DNA from: Paramecium octaurelia
Lineage: Eukaryota; Ciliophora; Oligohymenophorea; Peniculida; Parameciidae
Reading direction: 5' to 3'
Assembly (NCBI GenBank): GCA_905182995.1
Contig: CAJJDP010000023.1
Coordinates: 223,474-287,473 of the forward strand
DNA: 64,000 nucleotides
Translations under genes and position numbers: made by a program
In this document: positions 40,880 through 51,572 of the stretch, one piece after another
Layout: the number at the start of each line of letters is the position of its first letter
Position numbering within the stretch: the first letter of the stretch is position 1
Notes under the pieces: generated by a model
What the model was told of the DNA's origin: nothing
Databases searched by the model: none
Seen by the model: only the letters and a program-made list of their open reading frames with translations

Positions 40880-43482
40880 ATGAGATAATTAACTGGTAGG
40901 GCTCGTGACATTTAAGAAGATGATGATGATGATTTTGGCATCTCAAGTTTTGCAAAAAGCAAAGTTGACGATGATGACGAAAAATTCAAAAATCAAAACA
41001 GTGATCCTGATTTCCTAGACAGTCTATTGAAAAAGAAGAGTAGAAATGATTCCAAAATAGATAAAGTATATATCCTCTAATTATATCTAAGTCCAACAAT
41101 AGCTCCATTATACCTAGCACACCTCCTCCATAAAGCACAAGCAAAAAGAGTGATCAAGAAATATCTAATACAGATCCAAAGAAAGGACAAACATAAACCC
41201 AAAATAACACAGGAAACAAGGACACACCATAATAATAATAACAATCAAAGTAATCATAATAAACTCCTGCAAAACCCAACACGACTCAGCCATTCTAAAC
41301 TCCAGATCCAAAGTAATAACAACAATAACAAAAGACTCCTGCATAATAACAATCTCAAACTAAAACACCCCAAGCATAACCTCAACCATCATAACAATCA
41401 TAAACCCCATAATAATAAAAAACTCCATAATAATCACAAACCCCACAATAAACAAAGACTCCATAATAAACCCAGACACCTTAACAAACTAAGACACCCC
41501 AATAATAACCCTCTTAAACATAAACCCCAGTAACAAACAAGACATAATAGAATCAAAAATAAACTCCTGCTCCTGCACCAAAGGAAATTGTAGATCCTGC
41601 ACAATCAATTTAAAATAAACCTTCAGCTAAAAAAGAAGATCCAAAGAATTAACCACCTCCTCCTGAATAGCCAAGTAAGGTTCAACCACCTCCCAAAGTT
41701 GAGCAGCCTTCTAAAACTGATTCATCCAACAAGGGAAACTAGTAGCCAAGTCAACCACAACAACAACCCTAATAAAATAGAATTGATTAAGATGATCAAG
41801 AATAGCAAAAAGGACCGTAAGTATCCGAAAACAGACCAACTTTCGTAAGAAGAGGAAAGAATACTTAAATTGTTAAGGACGTAGTTAAGAATATCAAAAC
41901 AATGCCAGATGATAGAATTAAAGCCTTAGAACCCAAAAATAATATCGAAGTAAGCAAGAAACTATCATTGAAATTTGCACCACAAAAAGAATATACAGAT
42001 CAAACATTTCCTCCTAATGATTTATAAGTGTTTCAAGTATTTGGTCATGGTCAAGTTGATTTTAAGAGATTCAATCTTGGAAGAGATTAAGATACTCATT
42101 AAGTAGTTGATCCTAATGATATAGTCCCTGGTTAATAATCAAGTCCTCTATTGTAAGTATTGGCTGCCATTGCTGAATAACCATAATTAATAACTAAAAT
42201 TTTAGAAGATCAAGTTATCAACGAATTTGGATTTTATTATGCTCGTCTCTGTATTGGGGGAGTATGGAAGTACATTTTAGTTGATGATTTGCTTGGCTAC
42301 TTTAAAGGCGAACCTGTTGGAGCAAGGACTACCATTGATAATAATAAATTAAAGTATTGATCATTAGTAATTATTAGATCATTACAAAAATCTAATCCTG
42401 GCTATCAATCAGAAATATGGCCATTCCTAATCGAGAAGGCCTTTGCCAAAGAATATGGAAGCTATGAAGATGCATCTGTAAATGCTACTGTATAAGATTT
42501 TCTGTAAGAAACAACTGGAGCACCTACCACAGTTGAATAAATAAGTGAAAATGTTTTGAAATCCTTGACTTAAAATGATGTAGCCCTTGTCCATCTACCA
42601 GATGGAATTTTCACATTCTTAAATTCAGATGGTAAAGATGTAACTCTACGTAATCCTTGGGGTTGGGTCAAAAATTAACCAAGCACTTCCTAACCAGAAG
42701 GAGAATTCAAAATTCCAATTAAGAGTCTTATAGGTAAATAAATCACTATCGCTAAATTTGTTCCTAACAATTACCATATCAGTTATAATTTGAAAGCCAA
42801 CAGTGATGCTTATACATCTTTTCATGTGGATGCACGTTCAGATACTGTAGCCACCTTCAGGCTACATTAAAGAGATGAAAGATATTTTAGAAATAACATC
42901 TCCAAAAAATATGATTATTGTAATGCAAGACTATTAGTATTTGATGAATAACAATACTTGATTGCTTAGGATTACGGGCAATATAAAACATTAAGTGTTA
43001 ATGTTAACTTGTAGAAGGGTAAATATACTGTAGTAATCCTTTTGGATTTCTTAACCGAACAATTATATGATAGCACATTGACTTTCTATGGAACTTAACC
43101 GGTAGAAATTAGCAGAATTGATTATAGATAACAACCTAATCTATTGGCCTAATTATATACGAAAGAGGCAATCAGTAAGGGCTAAAGAAAATAGAATGGA
43201 TAAGTTGAGGAGTTTACTTATGTCTCTGATAATAAGTTGACTATCTTAGCTTGGAAGTATAATGGCACTTAGCCTAACAAATGGAGCAAGGATTTAAGCA
43301 AATAACAGAATAGAAATACTATGAGACCAATTACATTTGTTAATGTAGCTGACTTATAATAATTAAAAGTACTCACAACTGAGTAGATTAAACAGTTGAA
43401 ACTGAGTAGCTGGTAGGATGCATCGTCATTCAATATTGAATTCACTTAATAAAACAACACTTACGCAGTTGTATTCAAGTGA
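40880..43482 (+). CDS. calpain-like protein without catalytic cysteine
   Basis: About 850 codons; introns of 26 nt (GTATATATCC...TCTAAG, near 41067) and 24 nt (GTATTGATC...TATTAG, near 42355). N-terminal ~300 residues are disordered: acidic start (QEDDDDDFGISSF), then Thr-Pro-Gln repeats and PPPP runs. A calpain core follows: LLQVLAAIAEQPQLI, GFYYARLCIGGVWKYILVDD, SEIWPFLIEKAFAKEYGSYE and LRNPWGW. The position of the active-site Cys (usually G-D-C-W-F-L) reads P-L-L-Q-V-L at about 42140-42160. Asn of NPWG is kept; the His is not in its usual GHAYS setting. C2-like domains follow (FRLHQRDERYF; YCNARLLVFDEQQ). It is therefore predicted to be a non-proteolytic calpain. Confidence 0.85.
41200..41560 (+). 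repeat. low-complexity Thr-Pro-Gln coding repeats
   Basis: Tandemly degenerate units of ACT/ACA-CCN-CAA/TAA encode TPQQ-type repeats inside the calpain-like protein. Read in the other frame it gives a misleading His/Asn-rich frame. Confidence 0.8.
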
Positions 43483-43513
43483 TTAATTATTAGAATATAT
43501 AAATATTAATATA

Positions 43514-44584
43514 ATGAATCGATAATAATTGGATAATATAGTACATAGGTAGCCAGGATTAAATTCCTTCCTTCAAACATGGTGGTAATCACATCTATTT
43601 GGAACAAAAATTATCTTAGCCTTTTCAATAATTCTTGGATTAATTGATTTAGTTACTCATTTTGCTTTTAACATCTTCAGTAATTCCCCTAGTTCAACAA
43701 TACCTTTTTAAATCTAAAGATTATTTTTTGCAAACTTTGTTCATTGTATATATACAAATTATTATATTCTCTAGATTACAGTATTGATTTGATATTAGCT
43801 ATCATATGCATTCATAGTAAATTAAAAGACTTTGAAATGAAACACGGCACAGCCACATTCATTATCATCATCACTATCCTGGGTTTTGTCACTTAAGTAT
43901 ACAATATTATCATTTTAGTCATTATGCCTTATTTTGTAATTTGCCCTTTCCTATCTATATCCTCCTTTCTATGAAACATCAGCATATAGTCTATGGAATT
44001 TTACCATATTCTTTCAAATTCAAGAGTATTTTTTAAATTATATTATCCAAAGATGTCTAATGACGCCTAATGGATAAAGTCAATTCCTGATTTTTCCAAT
44101 GTAACTAAAAAATCAATATTACCCTACTGTGTTTGTCATTCTCTTTACCTTAATTTAACAATCTTTGACCTTTGTTAGTTCATTCATAATTGCCTTTATT
44201 TACTTTTTATTTTAAGATAGTTTTTCATTATAAGCAGCAGTATGAATCATTTATTATTTAAGACTATCGAATAACTGGAAAAAGTAATAGTTTTTAGACC
44301 TTTTATAGAGCGAATAGATTTTAGAAGAATTTCTGATTACTAGGATTAATTAGAGCCCAGTGTTGATTCCAGAGAATAACCATATCTTTAAACTCCTCCG
44401 GCTAAGTAAGATTTATTAAAAAATTTCATTTAATAGACTAACTATGGAAGGATGTGCTCCTTTTCCACCTTCTCTTGTATTATAAGAATTGCAAAAATAA
44501 TTGAATGTTTAAGATATTCCAAATCGAGAGGAAGTTTAAGAAGAGGAAGAATAAAAGCAGGTAGAATAAAAGTAAGATTTTTGA
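43514..44584 (+). CDS. rhomboid-like/Derlin-like multi-pass membrane protein
   Basis: About 310 codons after removing introns (29 nt GTATATATAC...TCTAG; 22 nt GTATACAATA...TTTAG; 23 nt GTATGAATC...TTAAG; 31 nt GTAAGATTTA...AATAG). Starts MNRQQLDNIVHRQPGLNSFL, ends with an acidic/Gln-rich tail (NREEVQEEEEQKQVEQKQDF). Six or so hydrophobic helices; the segment QIQRLFFANFVHYSIDLILA followed by a Lys/Glu loop ending KHGTATFIIIITIL fits the first helices of the rhomboid fold. No GxSG serine motif or catalytic His is visible, so a pseudoprotease of the UBAC2/Derlin/TMEM115 type (membrane protein quality control) is the best guess. Confidence 0.65.
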
Positions 44585-44771
44585 AATTCATGTAAAAATG
44601 TTTTATTATTTTAATTCTATTTAATTTAATTTAATGTAGAAAATTTTCTAAACTTATTTTTTTCATAATGCATAGTTATCTGAGCTTAATTTGTATAGTA
44701 ATTAATTTATTATTATTCAATAATTTTCAATGCCTCTTATTGAATATATTCTTTATTAGATAAAATTTATG

Positions 44772-45130
44772 ATGGAAAATAATTCTATGAGATAGTTATC
44801 CTTTGATTTATAAAAGGCAGGTTAAAAATTACCAAAAATTTCTTTATTCAGCTTTCAAAACAATTAGTTTAAAGTATATTAAAAGAATGGGATACATTTT
44901 ATAAATTAATTGTGCATTGGATCACACATGATTTTTGAAAATACCAAGTAAATTAAACTCTTTAATAACATGTTGGATTGCGATTTAGCTTTTAAGTTGA
45001 TATTTAGGACATTTAAGATTAGATTTCAGGTAGAATTTATATATAAAATGTTTTTAAATTCTTTGGAATAGCAGAAATTAGTATTAGTTACTTGTATTAT
45101 TATATTGATTCAATAATTAATGTAAATTGA
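44772..45130 (+). CDS. possible small gene, structure unresolved
   Basis: ATG at 44772 opens a protein-like frame (MENNSMRQLSFDLQKAGQKL, then IHFINQLCIGSHMIFENTKQ, LDCDLAFKLIFRTFKIRFQ). A second good stretch in another frame (VFKFFGIAEISISYLYYYID) reaches TGA at 45128-45130, but I found no standard intron joining them. The first frame also runs on, antisense, over the neighbouring SNF7 gene, which I treat as chance. The remaining bases 44585-44771 and 45131-45180 show nothing. Confidence 0.25.
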
Positions 45131-45180
45131 GAGGGTATTAACAAAAAAAATTATTGTGTTTACTTAAATGTTGATAATAA

Positions 45181-45893
45181 TCATTCTAATAATGCTGCTA
45201 ACTCTTTGTCCATATTATTTTAATATGTTTGTTAATAACTTTATTATTATGCAGGAATTTAATTGGAAGGAACAGTATTAAGTTATTTCTACAAGTTCAA
45301 TGCTTACTATTAATCATTTTCTTGCATGTATTTATCAAATTCTGCGTCGATTTCTTCATTATCCACTCCCATGTTTGACATTTACTTCCATAATTCAGTG
45401 GTTTCTTATTATGATGTTTAAAATTCACTAGAAAATAAAGTTAATAAATACTTCCAATCCATCATAGCATCTTATAACTTATCATTGGTCTCTTATTGCA
45501 TTTTTCCTAGTTCAGCTGCATTTAAAACCGCTTCAGCTATGCCTTAATCTTATTCTAAGGTTTCAATCTGGATTGTCATTTGAGTGAGAACATTGAACTT
45601 GGTTTACATTTGCTCAATTTATTTTTGTAAAGATTTCATTTCTAAAATACTTATGTGAATTATGTACCTGTAACTTTATTTCTGGCTTATTGTTTTTTTC
45701 CCTAACTAAGTAAAGATCTAATTTCTTGATCCAAAGTTGCCACCTTGGAGTCTATTCTATCAATATTGTCTTAGATTTAATCTTTTCTGGATCTCAGATC
45801 ATGGAGAGTCTTTTCATATTTTAATTTAGCATCTGGAACAGGAGCTGCCTAATTTTTCTTATCACCTCCACCCTTTTTAGCAAAGCTGAACAT
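45181..45893 (-). CDS. SNF7/CHMP-family ESCRT-III subunit
   Basis: About 220 codons: MFSFAKKGGGDKKNQAAPVP to NNMDKELAALLE, TGA complement of 45181-45183. Introns of 26 nt (GTACATAATTC...TTTTAG) and 24 nt (GTATTTATTAAC...TCTAG). Typical SNF7 layout: basic N-terminal helices (LRSRKDQIQDNIDRIDSKVA ... SQGKKQQARNKVTEMKSLQK), a long coil, then an acidic C-terminal part (GVDNEEIDAEFDKYMQENDQ). ESCRT-III subunits polymerise on membranes for scission. CHMP subtype was not resolved (CHMP5/VPS60 or VPS32/CHMP4 possible). Spacer 45894-46047 is A+T-rich. Confidence 0.8.
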
Positions 45894-45940
45894 GTTAATT
45901 TTTTAAATATTAATAAAACAAGATTCTAAATTTTGTTTGC

Positions 45941-47392
45941 TTTATACACTACTCTAGTAATAATTTTATAGAAATAATTTATTGTTTTGAAATCAAGTTA
46001 TGGAATTTATGGATTCCTATAATAGCTGGATATATTTATATATAATATCAATCCTTATTCAATAATCTATGCTTTTTAAAATCTATCTCATAACCTTCCT
46101 ACTCACTCTCCTCTTCTGGTTAATCAAAGATGATAGTTTTGTCACTTGGATATTTTTTATCATTTACTGTGATCTTTCCTCTTACAGTTTTTAATTTTGC
46201 AGTTCTCTAAGTTACAACAGACTTTGGTTTCATGTATGCATTATTTAAAAAGAATTTGAAATCGATCTCCGTTTAAACATCCTATGAATCAGTATACATT
46301 CTAAATTTGTAATCCATATCATCCAAAAACAACTTTTTATATACCAATAGTTCCTTATTCTCTTTGATCGTTGGTTATAACCAGTAATCAGGCATCAATT
46401 CCTCATCCGATTTGATTACATTTTATTAAATACATCTCAAATCATCCATGAATGAAATGCAATTCAATAATAAGAAAAATGTCTTCTTATTCATTTTTGG
46501 AGTTAGTATATCATACAATAAAGAGTAGTCCCTCTCATCTTCCAATGATAAATAACAATTTAACAGTATCTCCAATTGATCTGCCATTAATTTTAATCTT
46601 TAAGTGAAATCATCCTCTCCTGTCAATTCCTTACACTATAATATCCTTCCAATCGATTGTCCTGGGAATTTAGCTAATCGTTTTCTGTAATCCATTTTAT
46701 TTCTTATGAAAATCTGAATTCCTGCTAAAATTGTGTTCTTATAAAATCTGTATAATCTGCTTACAAATTTGTGTCTCGAAATACTAAAAATCATAACTAT
46801 ATGTAAAACCCTATTCCTGACACTTTCTGGAACTCTGGTAATGCCAATCTAATTACTGATCTGTATTTCATGGCTGTAGTGACCAATAATTTTAATTGTT
46901 CAGTGTTCAAACCAGGTCTTGGATTCATTATATCTTAATAGATCGCCTTCAAAGTAAATGGAATTTCAATTTTTATATCGTACATTGATTCCAACACCTT
47001 AGCAATTTCTGGCCATCTTTTCTGTCCACGTTCTTAAACCAGTTATTTTAAAGTTTCTGCGATTTTTGGATTGTCTGTACACTTTTTTAACATTTCCTAA
47101 TTATATTATTAGATTTCATTAGAGACACACTACTTACCTGCAAAATATTGGAATATTAAAAAAAAAAAGCATACAAAAAATTTTACACTAAAAAAATATT
47201 AACTCGTCAATATTCAAACAAACACTTTAATTATTTTATTATTGTCATTCCAAATCAAAATATCTAAAATAAATAATTTTAATATTTTCTATGTTATTGC
47301 CTTCAACAAATCCACTAATTCCATATAGCTATCAACACTATAATCTTTCTTTGAATTCACAGAAAACCTAAGCCATATTAATAGTAGTTTAA
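45941..47392. repeat. direct repeat, copy 1 of 3
   Basis: 1,452 bp repeated at 47394-48845 (offset 1,453) and again at offset 2,944. Ends at the single N at 47393. Looks like an unmerged contig overlap. Confidence 0.92.
46048..47093 (-). CDS. SANT/Myb-like or unknown conserved ciliate protein, copy 1
   Basis: Starts MLKKCTDNPKIAETLKQLVQ and ends FKKHRLLNKD before TGA (complement of 46048-46050). An intron of about 27 nt (GTGTCAGGAATAG...ATATAG) and probably one more lie in the middle. N-terminal part: QKRWPEIAKVLESMYDIKIE, whose W-x2-IA-x2-L pattern recalls SANT/Myb helices. C-terminal part: LKTVRGKITVNDKKYPSDKT followed by an acidic run. It has a clear paralogue at 53796-54876, sharing RWP-x-IA, DIKI-x-IP, IYQD, VRGKI and YPS-KTI. 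Function unknown. The start may be preceded by a further exon, since the frame stays open upstream to a splice-like site. Confidence 0.65.
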
Positions 47393-47393
47393 N

Positions 47394-48885
47394 TTTATAC
47401 ACTACTCTAGTAATAATTTTATAGAAATAATTTATTGTTTTGAAATCAAGTTATGGAATTTATGGATTCCTATAATAGCTGGATATATTTATATATAATA
47501 TCAATCCTTATTCAATAATCTATGCTTTTTAAAATCTATCTCATAACCTTCCTACTCACTCTCCTCTTCTGGTTAATCAAAGATGATAGTTTTGTCACTT
47601 GGATATTTTTTATCATTTACTGTGATCTTTCCTCTTACAGTTTTTAATTTTGCAGTTCTCTAAGTTACAACAGACTTTGGTTTCATGTATGCATTATTTA
47701 AAAAGAATTTGAAATCGATCTCCGTTTAAACATCCTATGAATCAGTATACATTCTAAATTTGTAATCCATATCATCCAAAAACAACTTTTTATATACCAA
47801 TAGTTCCTTATTCTCTTTGATCGTTGGTTATAACCAGTAATCAGGCATCAATTCCTCATCCGATTTGATTACATTTTATTAAATACATCTCAAATCATCC
47901 ATGAATGAAATGCAATTCAATAATAAGAAAAATGTCTTCTTATTCATTTTTGGAGTTAGTATATCATACAATAAAGAGTAGTCCCTCTCATCTTCCAATG
48001 ATAAATAACAATTTAACAGTATCTCCAATTGATCTGCCATTAATTTTAATCTTTAAGTGAAATCATCCTCTCCTGTCAATTCCTTACACTATAATATCCT
48101 TCCAATCGATTGTCCTGGGAATTTAGCTAATCGTTTTCTGTAATCCATTTTATTTCTTATGAAAATCTGAATTCCTGCTAAAATTGTGTTCTTATAAAAT
48201 CTGTATAATCTGCTTACAAATTTGTGTCTCGAAATACTAAAAATCATAACTATATGTAAAACCCTATTCCTGACACTTTCTGGAACTCTGGTAATGCCAA
48301 TCTAATTACTGATCTGTATTTCATGGCTGTAGTGACCAATAATTTTAATTGTTCAGTGTTCAAACCAGGTCTTGGATTCATTATATCTTAATAGATCGCC
48401 TTCAAAGTAAATGGAATTTCAATTTTTATATCGTACATTGATTCCAACACCTTAGCAATTTCTGGCCATCTTTTCTGTCCACGTTCTTAAACCAGTTATT
48501 TTAAAGTTTCTGCGATTTTTGGATTGTCTGTACACTTTTTTAACATTTCCTAATTATATTATTAGATTTCATTAGAGACACACTACTTACCTGCAAAATA
48601 TTGGAATATTAAAAAAAAAAAGCATACAAAAAATTTTACACTAAAAAAATATTAACTCGTCAATATTCAAACAAACACTTTAATTATTTTATTATTGTCA
48701 TTCCAAATCAAAATATCTAAAATAAATAATTTTAATATTTTCTATGTTATTGCCTTCAACAAATCCACTAATTCCATATAGCTATCAACACTATAATCTT
48801 TCTTTGAATTCACAGAAAACCTAAGCCATATTAATAGTAGTTTAATTGAATTCTCTTCTTCATTTCATTTGAAAGAATTTAAATA
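47394..48885. repeat. direct repeat, copy 2 of 3
   Basis: Second copy, slightly longer at the 3' side (1,492 bp), bounded by N at 47393 and N at 48886. No base change against the other copies was noticed. Confidence 0.92.
47501..48546 (-). CDS. SANT/Myb-like unknown protein, duplicate copy 2
   Basis: Exact copy of 46048-47093 at offset 1,453, with the same introns and stop. Probably the same locus shown again. Confidence 0.6.
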
Positions 48886-48886
48886 N

Positions 48887-50376
48887 TATACACTACTCTA
48901 GTAATAATTTTATAGAAATAATTTATTGTTTTGAAATCAAGTTATGGAATTTATGGATTCCTATAATAGCTGGATATATTTATATATAATATCAATCCTT
49001 ATTCAATAATCTATGCTTTTTAAAATCTATCTCATAACCTTCCTACTCACTCTCCTCTTCTGGTTAATCAAAGATGATAGTTTTGTCACTTGGATATTTT
49101 TTATCATTTACTGTGATCTTTCCTCTTACAGTTTTTAATTTTGCAGTTCTCTAAGTTACAACAGACTTTGGTTTCATGTATGCATTATTTAAAAAGAATT
49201 TGAAATCGATCTCCGTTTAAACATCCTATGAATCAGTATACATTCTAAATTTGTAATCCATATCATCCAAAAACAACTTTTTATATACCAATAGTTCCTT
49301 ATTCTCTTTGATCGTTGGTTATAACCAGTAATCAGGCATCAATTCCTCATCCGATTTGATTACATTTTATTAAATACATCTCAAATCATCCATGAATGAA
49401 ATGCAATTCAATAATAAGAAAAATGTCTTCTTATTCATTTTTGGAGTTAGTATATCATACAATAAAGAGTAGTCCCTCTCATCTTCCAATGATAAATAAC
49501 AATTTAACAGTATCTCCAATTGATCTGCCATTAATTTTAATCTTTAAGTGAAATCATCCTCTCCTGTCAATTCCTTACACTATAATATCCTTCCAATCGA
49601 TTGTCCTGGGAATTTAGCTAATCGTTTTCTGTAATCCATTTTATTTCTTATGAAAATCTGAATTCCTGCTAAAATTGTGTTCTTATAAAATCTGTATAAT
49701 CTGCTTACAAATTTGTGTCTCGAAATACTAAAAATCATAACTATATGTAAAACCCTATTCCTGACACTTTCTGGAACTCTGGTAATGCCAATCTAATTAC
49801 TGATCTGTATTTCATGGCTGTAGTGACCAATAATTTTAATTGTTCAGTGTTCAAACCAGGTCTTGGATTCATTATATCTTAATAGATCGCCTTCAAAGTA
49901 AATGGAATTTCAATTTTTATATCGTACATTGATTCCAACACCTTAGCAATTTCTGGCCATCTTTTCTGTCCACGTTCTTAAACCAGTTATTTTAAAGTTT
50001 CTGCGATTTTTGGATTGTCTGTACACTTTTTTAACATTTCCTAATTATATTATTAGATTTCATTAGAGACACACTACTTACCTGCAAAATATTGGAATAT
50101 TAAAAAAAAAAAGCATACAAAAAATTTTACACTAAAAAAATATTAACTCGTCAATATTCAAACAAACACTTTAATTATTTTATTATTGTCATTCCAAATC
50201 AAAATATCTAAAATAAATAATTTTAATATTTTCTATGTTATTGCCTTCAACAAATCCACTAATTCCATATAGCTATCAACACTATAATCTTTCTTTGAAT
50301 TCACAGAAAACCTAAGCCATATTAATAGTAGTTTAATTGAATTCTCTTCTTCATTTCATTTGAAAGAATTTAAATA
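48887..50376. repeat. direct repeat, copy 3 of 3
   Basis: Third copy, starting two bases into the unit and running on into unique sequence after 50376. Three copies with both junctions at N bases point to stacked contig ends. Confidence 0.92.
48992..50037 (-). CDS. SANT/Myb-like unknown protein, duplicate copy 3
   Basis: Exact copy of 46048-47093 at offset 2,944. This is the copy whose 5' flank runs into unique sequence, so it shows the true upstream context. Confidence 0.6.
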
Positions 50377-50591
50377 TTTGCATTTATATTTCAAACTAAT
50401 CATTATGAATGATAATTGACAGGATTTGTTAGATTAAATAATTAAAATTATATTATAATTTAGAAGCAAAATAATATCAATAAAATACTCATTAAAAAAT
50501 TACCATTATTGAAGATTAGTATTTAACAATACCAATATGTATTAAGATTATGAAATAATAAAATTTTAGGATATCACTTTGAGTCGACATA
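50038..50591. other. intergenic, A+T-rich
   Basis: The upstream region of repeat copy 3 plus unique sequence from 50377. Short open frames exist on the plus strand (for example DLLDQIIKIILQFRSK near 50430) but none has a start, stop and splice pattern that I can support. Confidence 0.4.
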
Positions 50592-50798
50592 TCAATTTAA
50601 AAATTTGAAATCAATAACTTTAGCAATAATTGATTTTTCGACTTTAGTCTTGATTCCATAGTCAAATTAATTTTGCATATTGTAATCTAACAAGAATTTA
50701 CGATCTTAATTAGATTAGCTTGGTATTTCTAAAATTCGTTATCTCAATTTTAGTATCCTCGAATCACTTTCTCTAATTATTAATAGGATATCCTTCAT
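50592..50798 (-). CDS. small basic ORF or last exon
   Basis: 68 codons: MKDILLIIRESDSRILKLRQ to KVIDFKFLN, TGA complement of 50592-50594. Protein-like composition. Upstream, a hydrophobic stretch (FFNVILFFTIICLFISNIQL) is open in another frame and ends near a TAG splice-like site, so the gene may extend to about 51005 as a membrane protein. Not resolved. Confidence 0.35.
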
Positions 50799-51201
50799 TG
50801 AAATACTATACAAATAATCAAATTTAATTGAATGTTAGAAATAAAGAGACATATTATTGTAAAGAAAAGAATTACATTAAAAAAAATAGGAGTATTTTTA
50901 TCCATCATATTGGATTTGAAAGTATATATGCTAGGTATCTTAATCATGATTTTAATTATATAAAATAAATGATTCTTGATACGAATTTTTGATTCAAACT
51001 GCAAGAGATCTTCAATACTATAATAAATAATAAAATGATGCTACAAAATTGAATGTGCTGATAGACACTAAACTCAATATACACCTTCAAACTCTTAGAC
51101 TGAAAAGATCTACAATATTATTATAATCATACTTATTGTTCAATTAATTAAAAAATTAATATAAATTATATTAAAATAATTAAAACGCATTTTTGTGTGA
51201 A

Positions 51202-51537
51202 ATGATAAAAGTATGGATGCTCTTAGTTTTGATTTGCCTTGGCTAATGTTAAGATTTATTAACATCAATGAAAAATTATGCTGATGGAATAGTTTAATCA
51301 AATATAACTTAGAAAATCCTTTTAGATTTTGCTCCATTGTTATTGCCATTAACTATATTCTCAATTATTTTGATCTAATTGATGAAGTTTTGTTTCAAAA
51401 GATAAAAATTTTATGACAAACTTCCTTAAACAGAATAACAAGCGAGTAACAAAAAAGTGAGATTACCATTAAAGCATAAATTGCAATTATTCTTTATGAG
51501 ATATTATTGTTAAATTTTGAGAGTATTTAAACATTGA
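51202..51537 (+). CDS. small membrane protein with signal peptide
   Basis: 111 codons, single exon: MIKVWMLLVLICLGQCQ is a classic cleavable signal peptide; a short lumenal/extracellular part (NYADGIVQSNITQK, one N-glycosylation site NIT) is followed by one transmembrane helix (FAPLLLPLTIFSIILIQLMK) and a basic cytoplasmic tail. TGA at 51535-51537. Small type I membrane protein; no family recognised. It converges on the RING-kelch gene with 35 bp between stops. Confidence 0.65.
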
Positions 51538-51572
51538 TTTGTTATTTATATTTGAAATTAATTAATTTAAAT

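Noticed and set aside
41150..41533. His/Asn-rich frame of 127 codons
   Set aside because: Shifted reading of the Thr-Pro-Gln repeats inside the calpain-like gene.
45131..45650. Long plus-strand frame
   Set aside because: Antisense of the SNF7 gene in the same codon phase; lack of TCA codons there opens it by chance.
45941..50376. True gene triplication or satellite array
   Set aside because: Each junction is a single N at a contig-like edge and copies show no divergence; unmerged overlaps explain it more simply.
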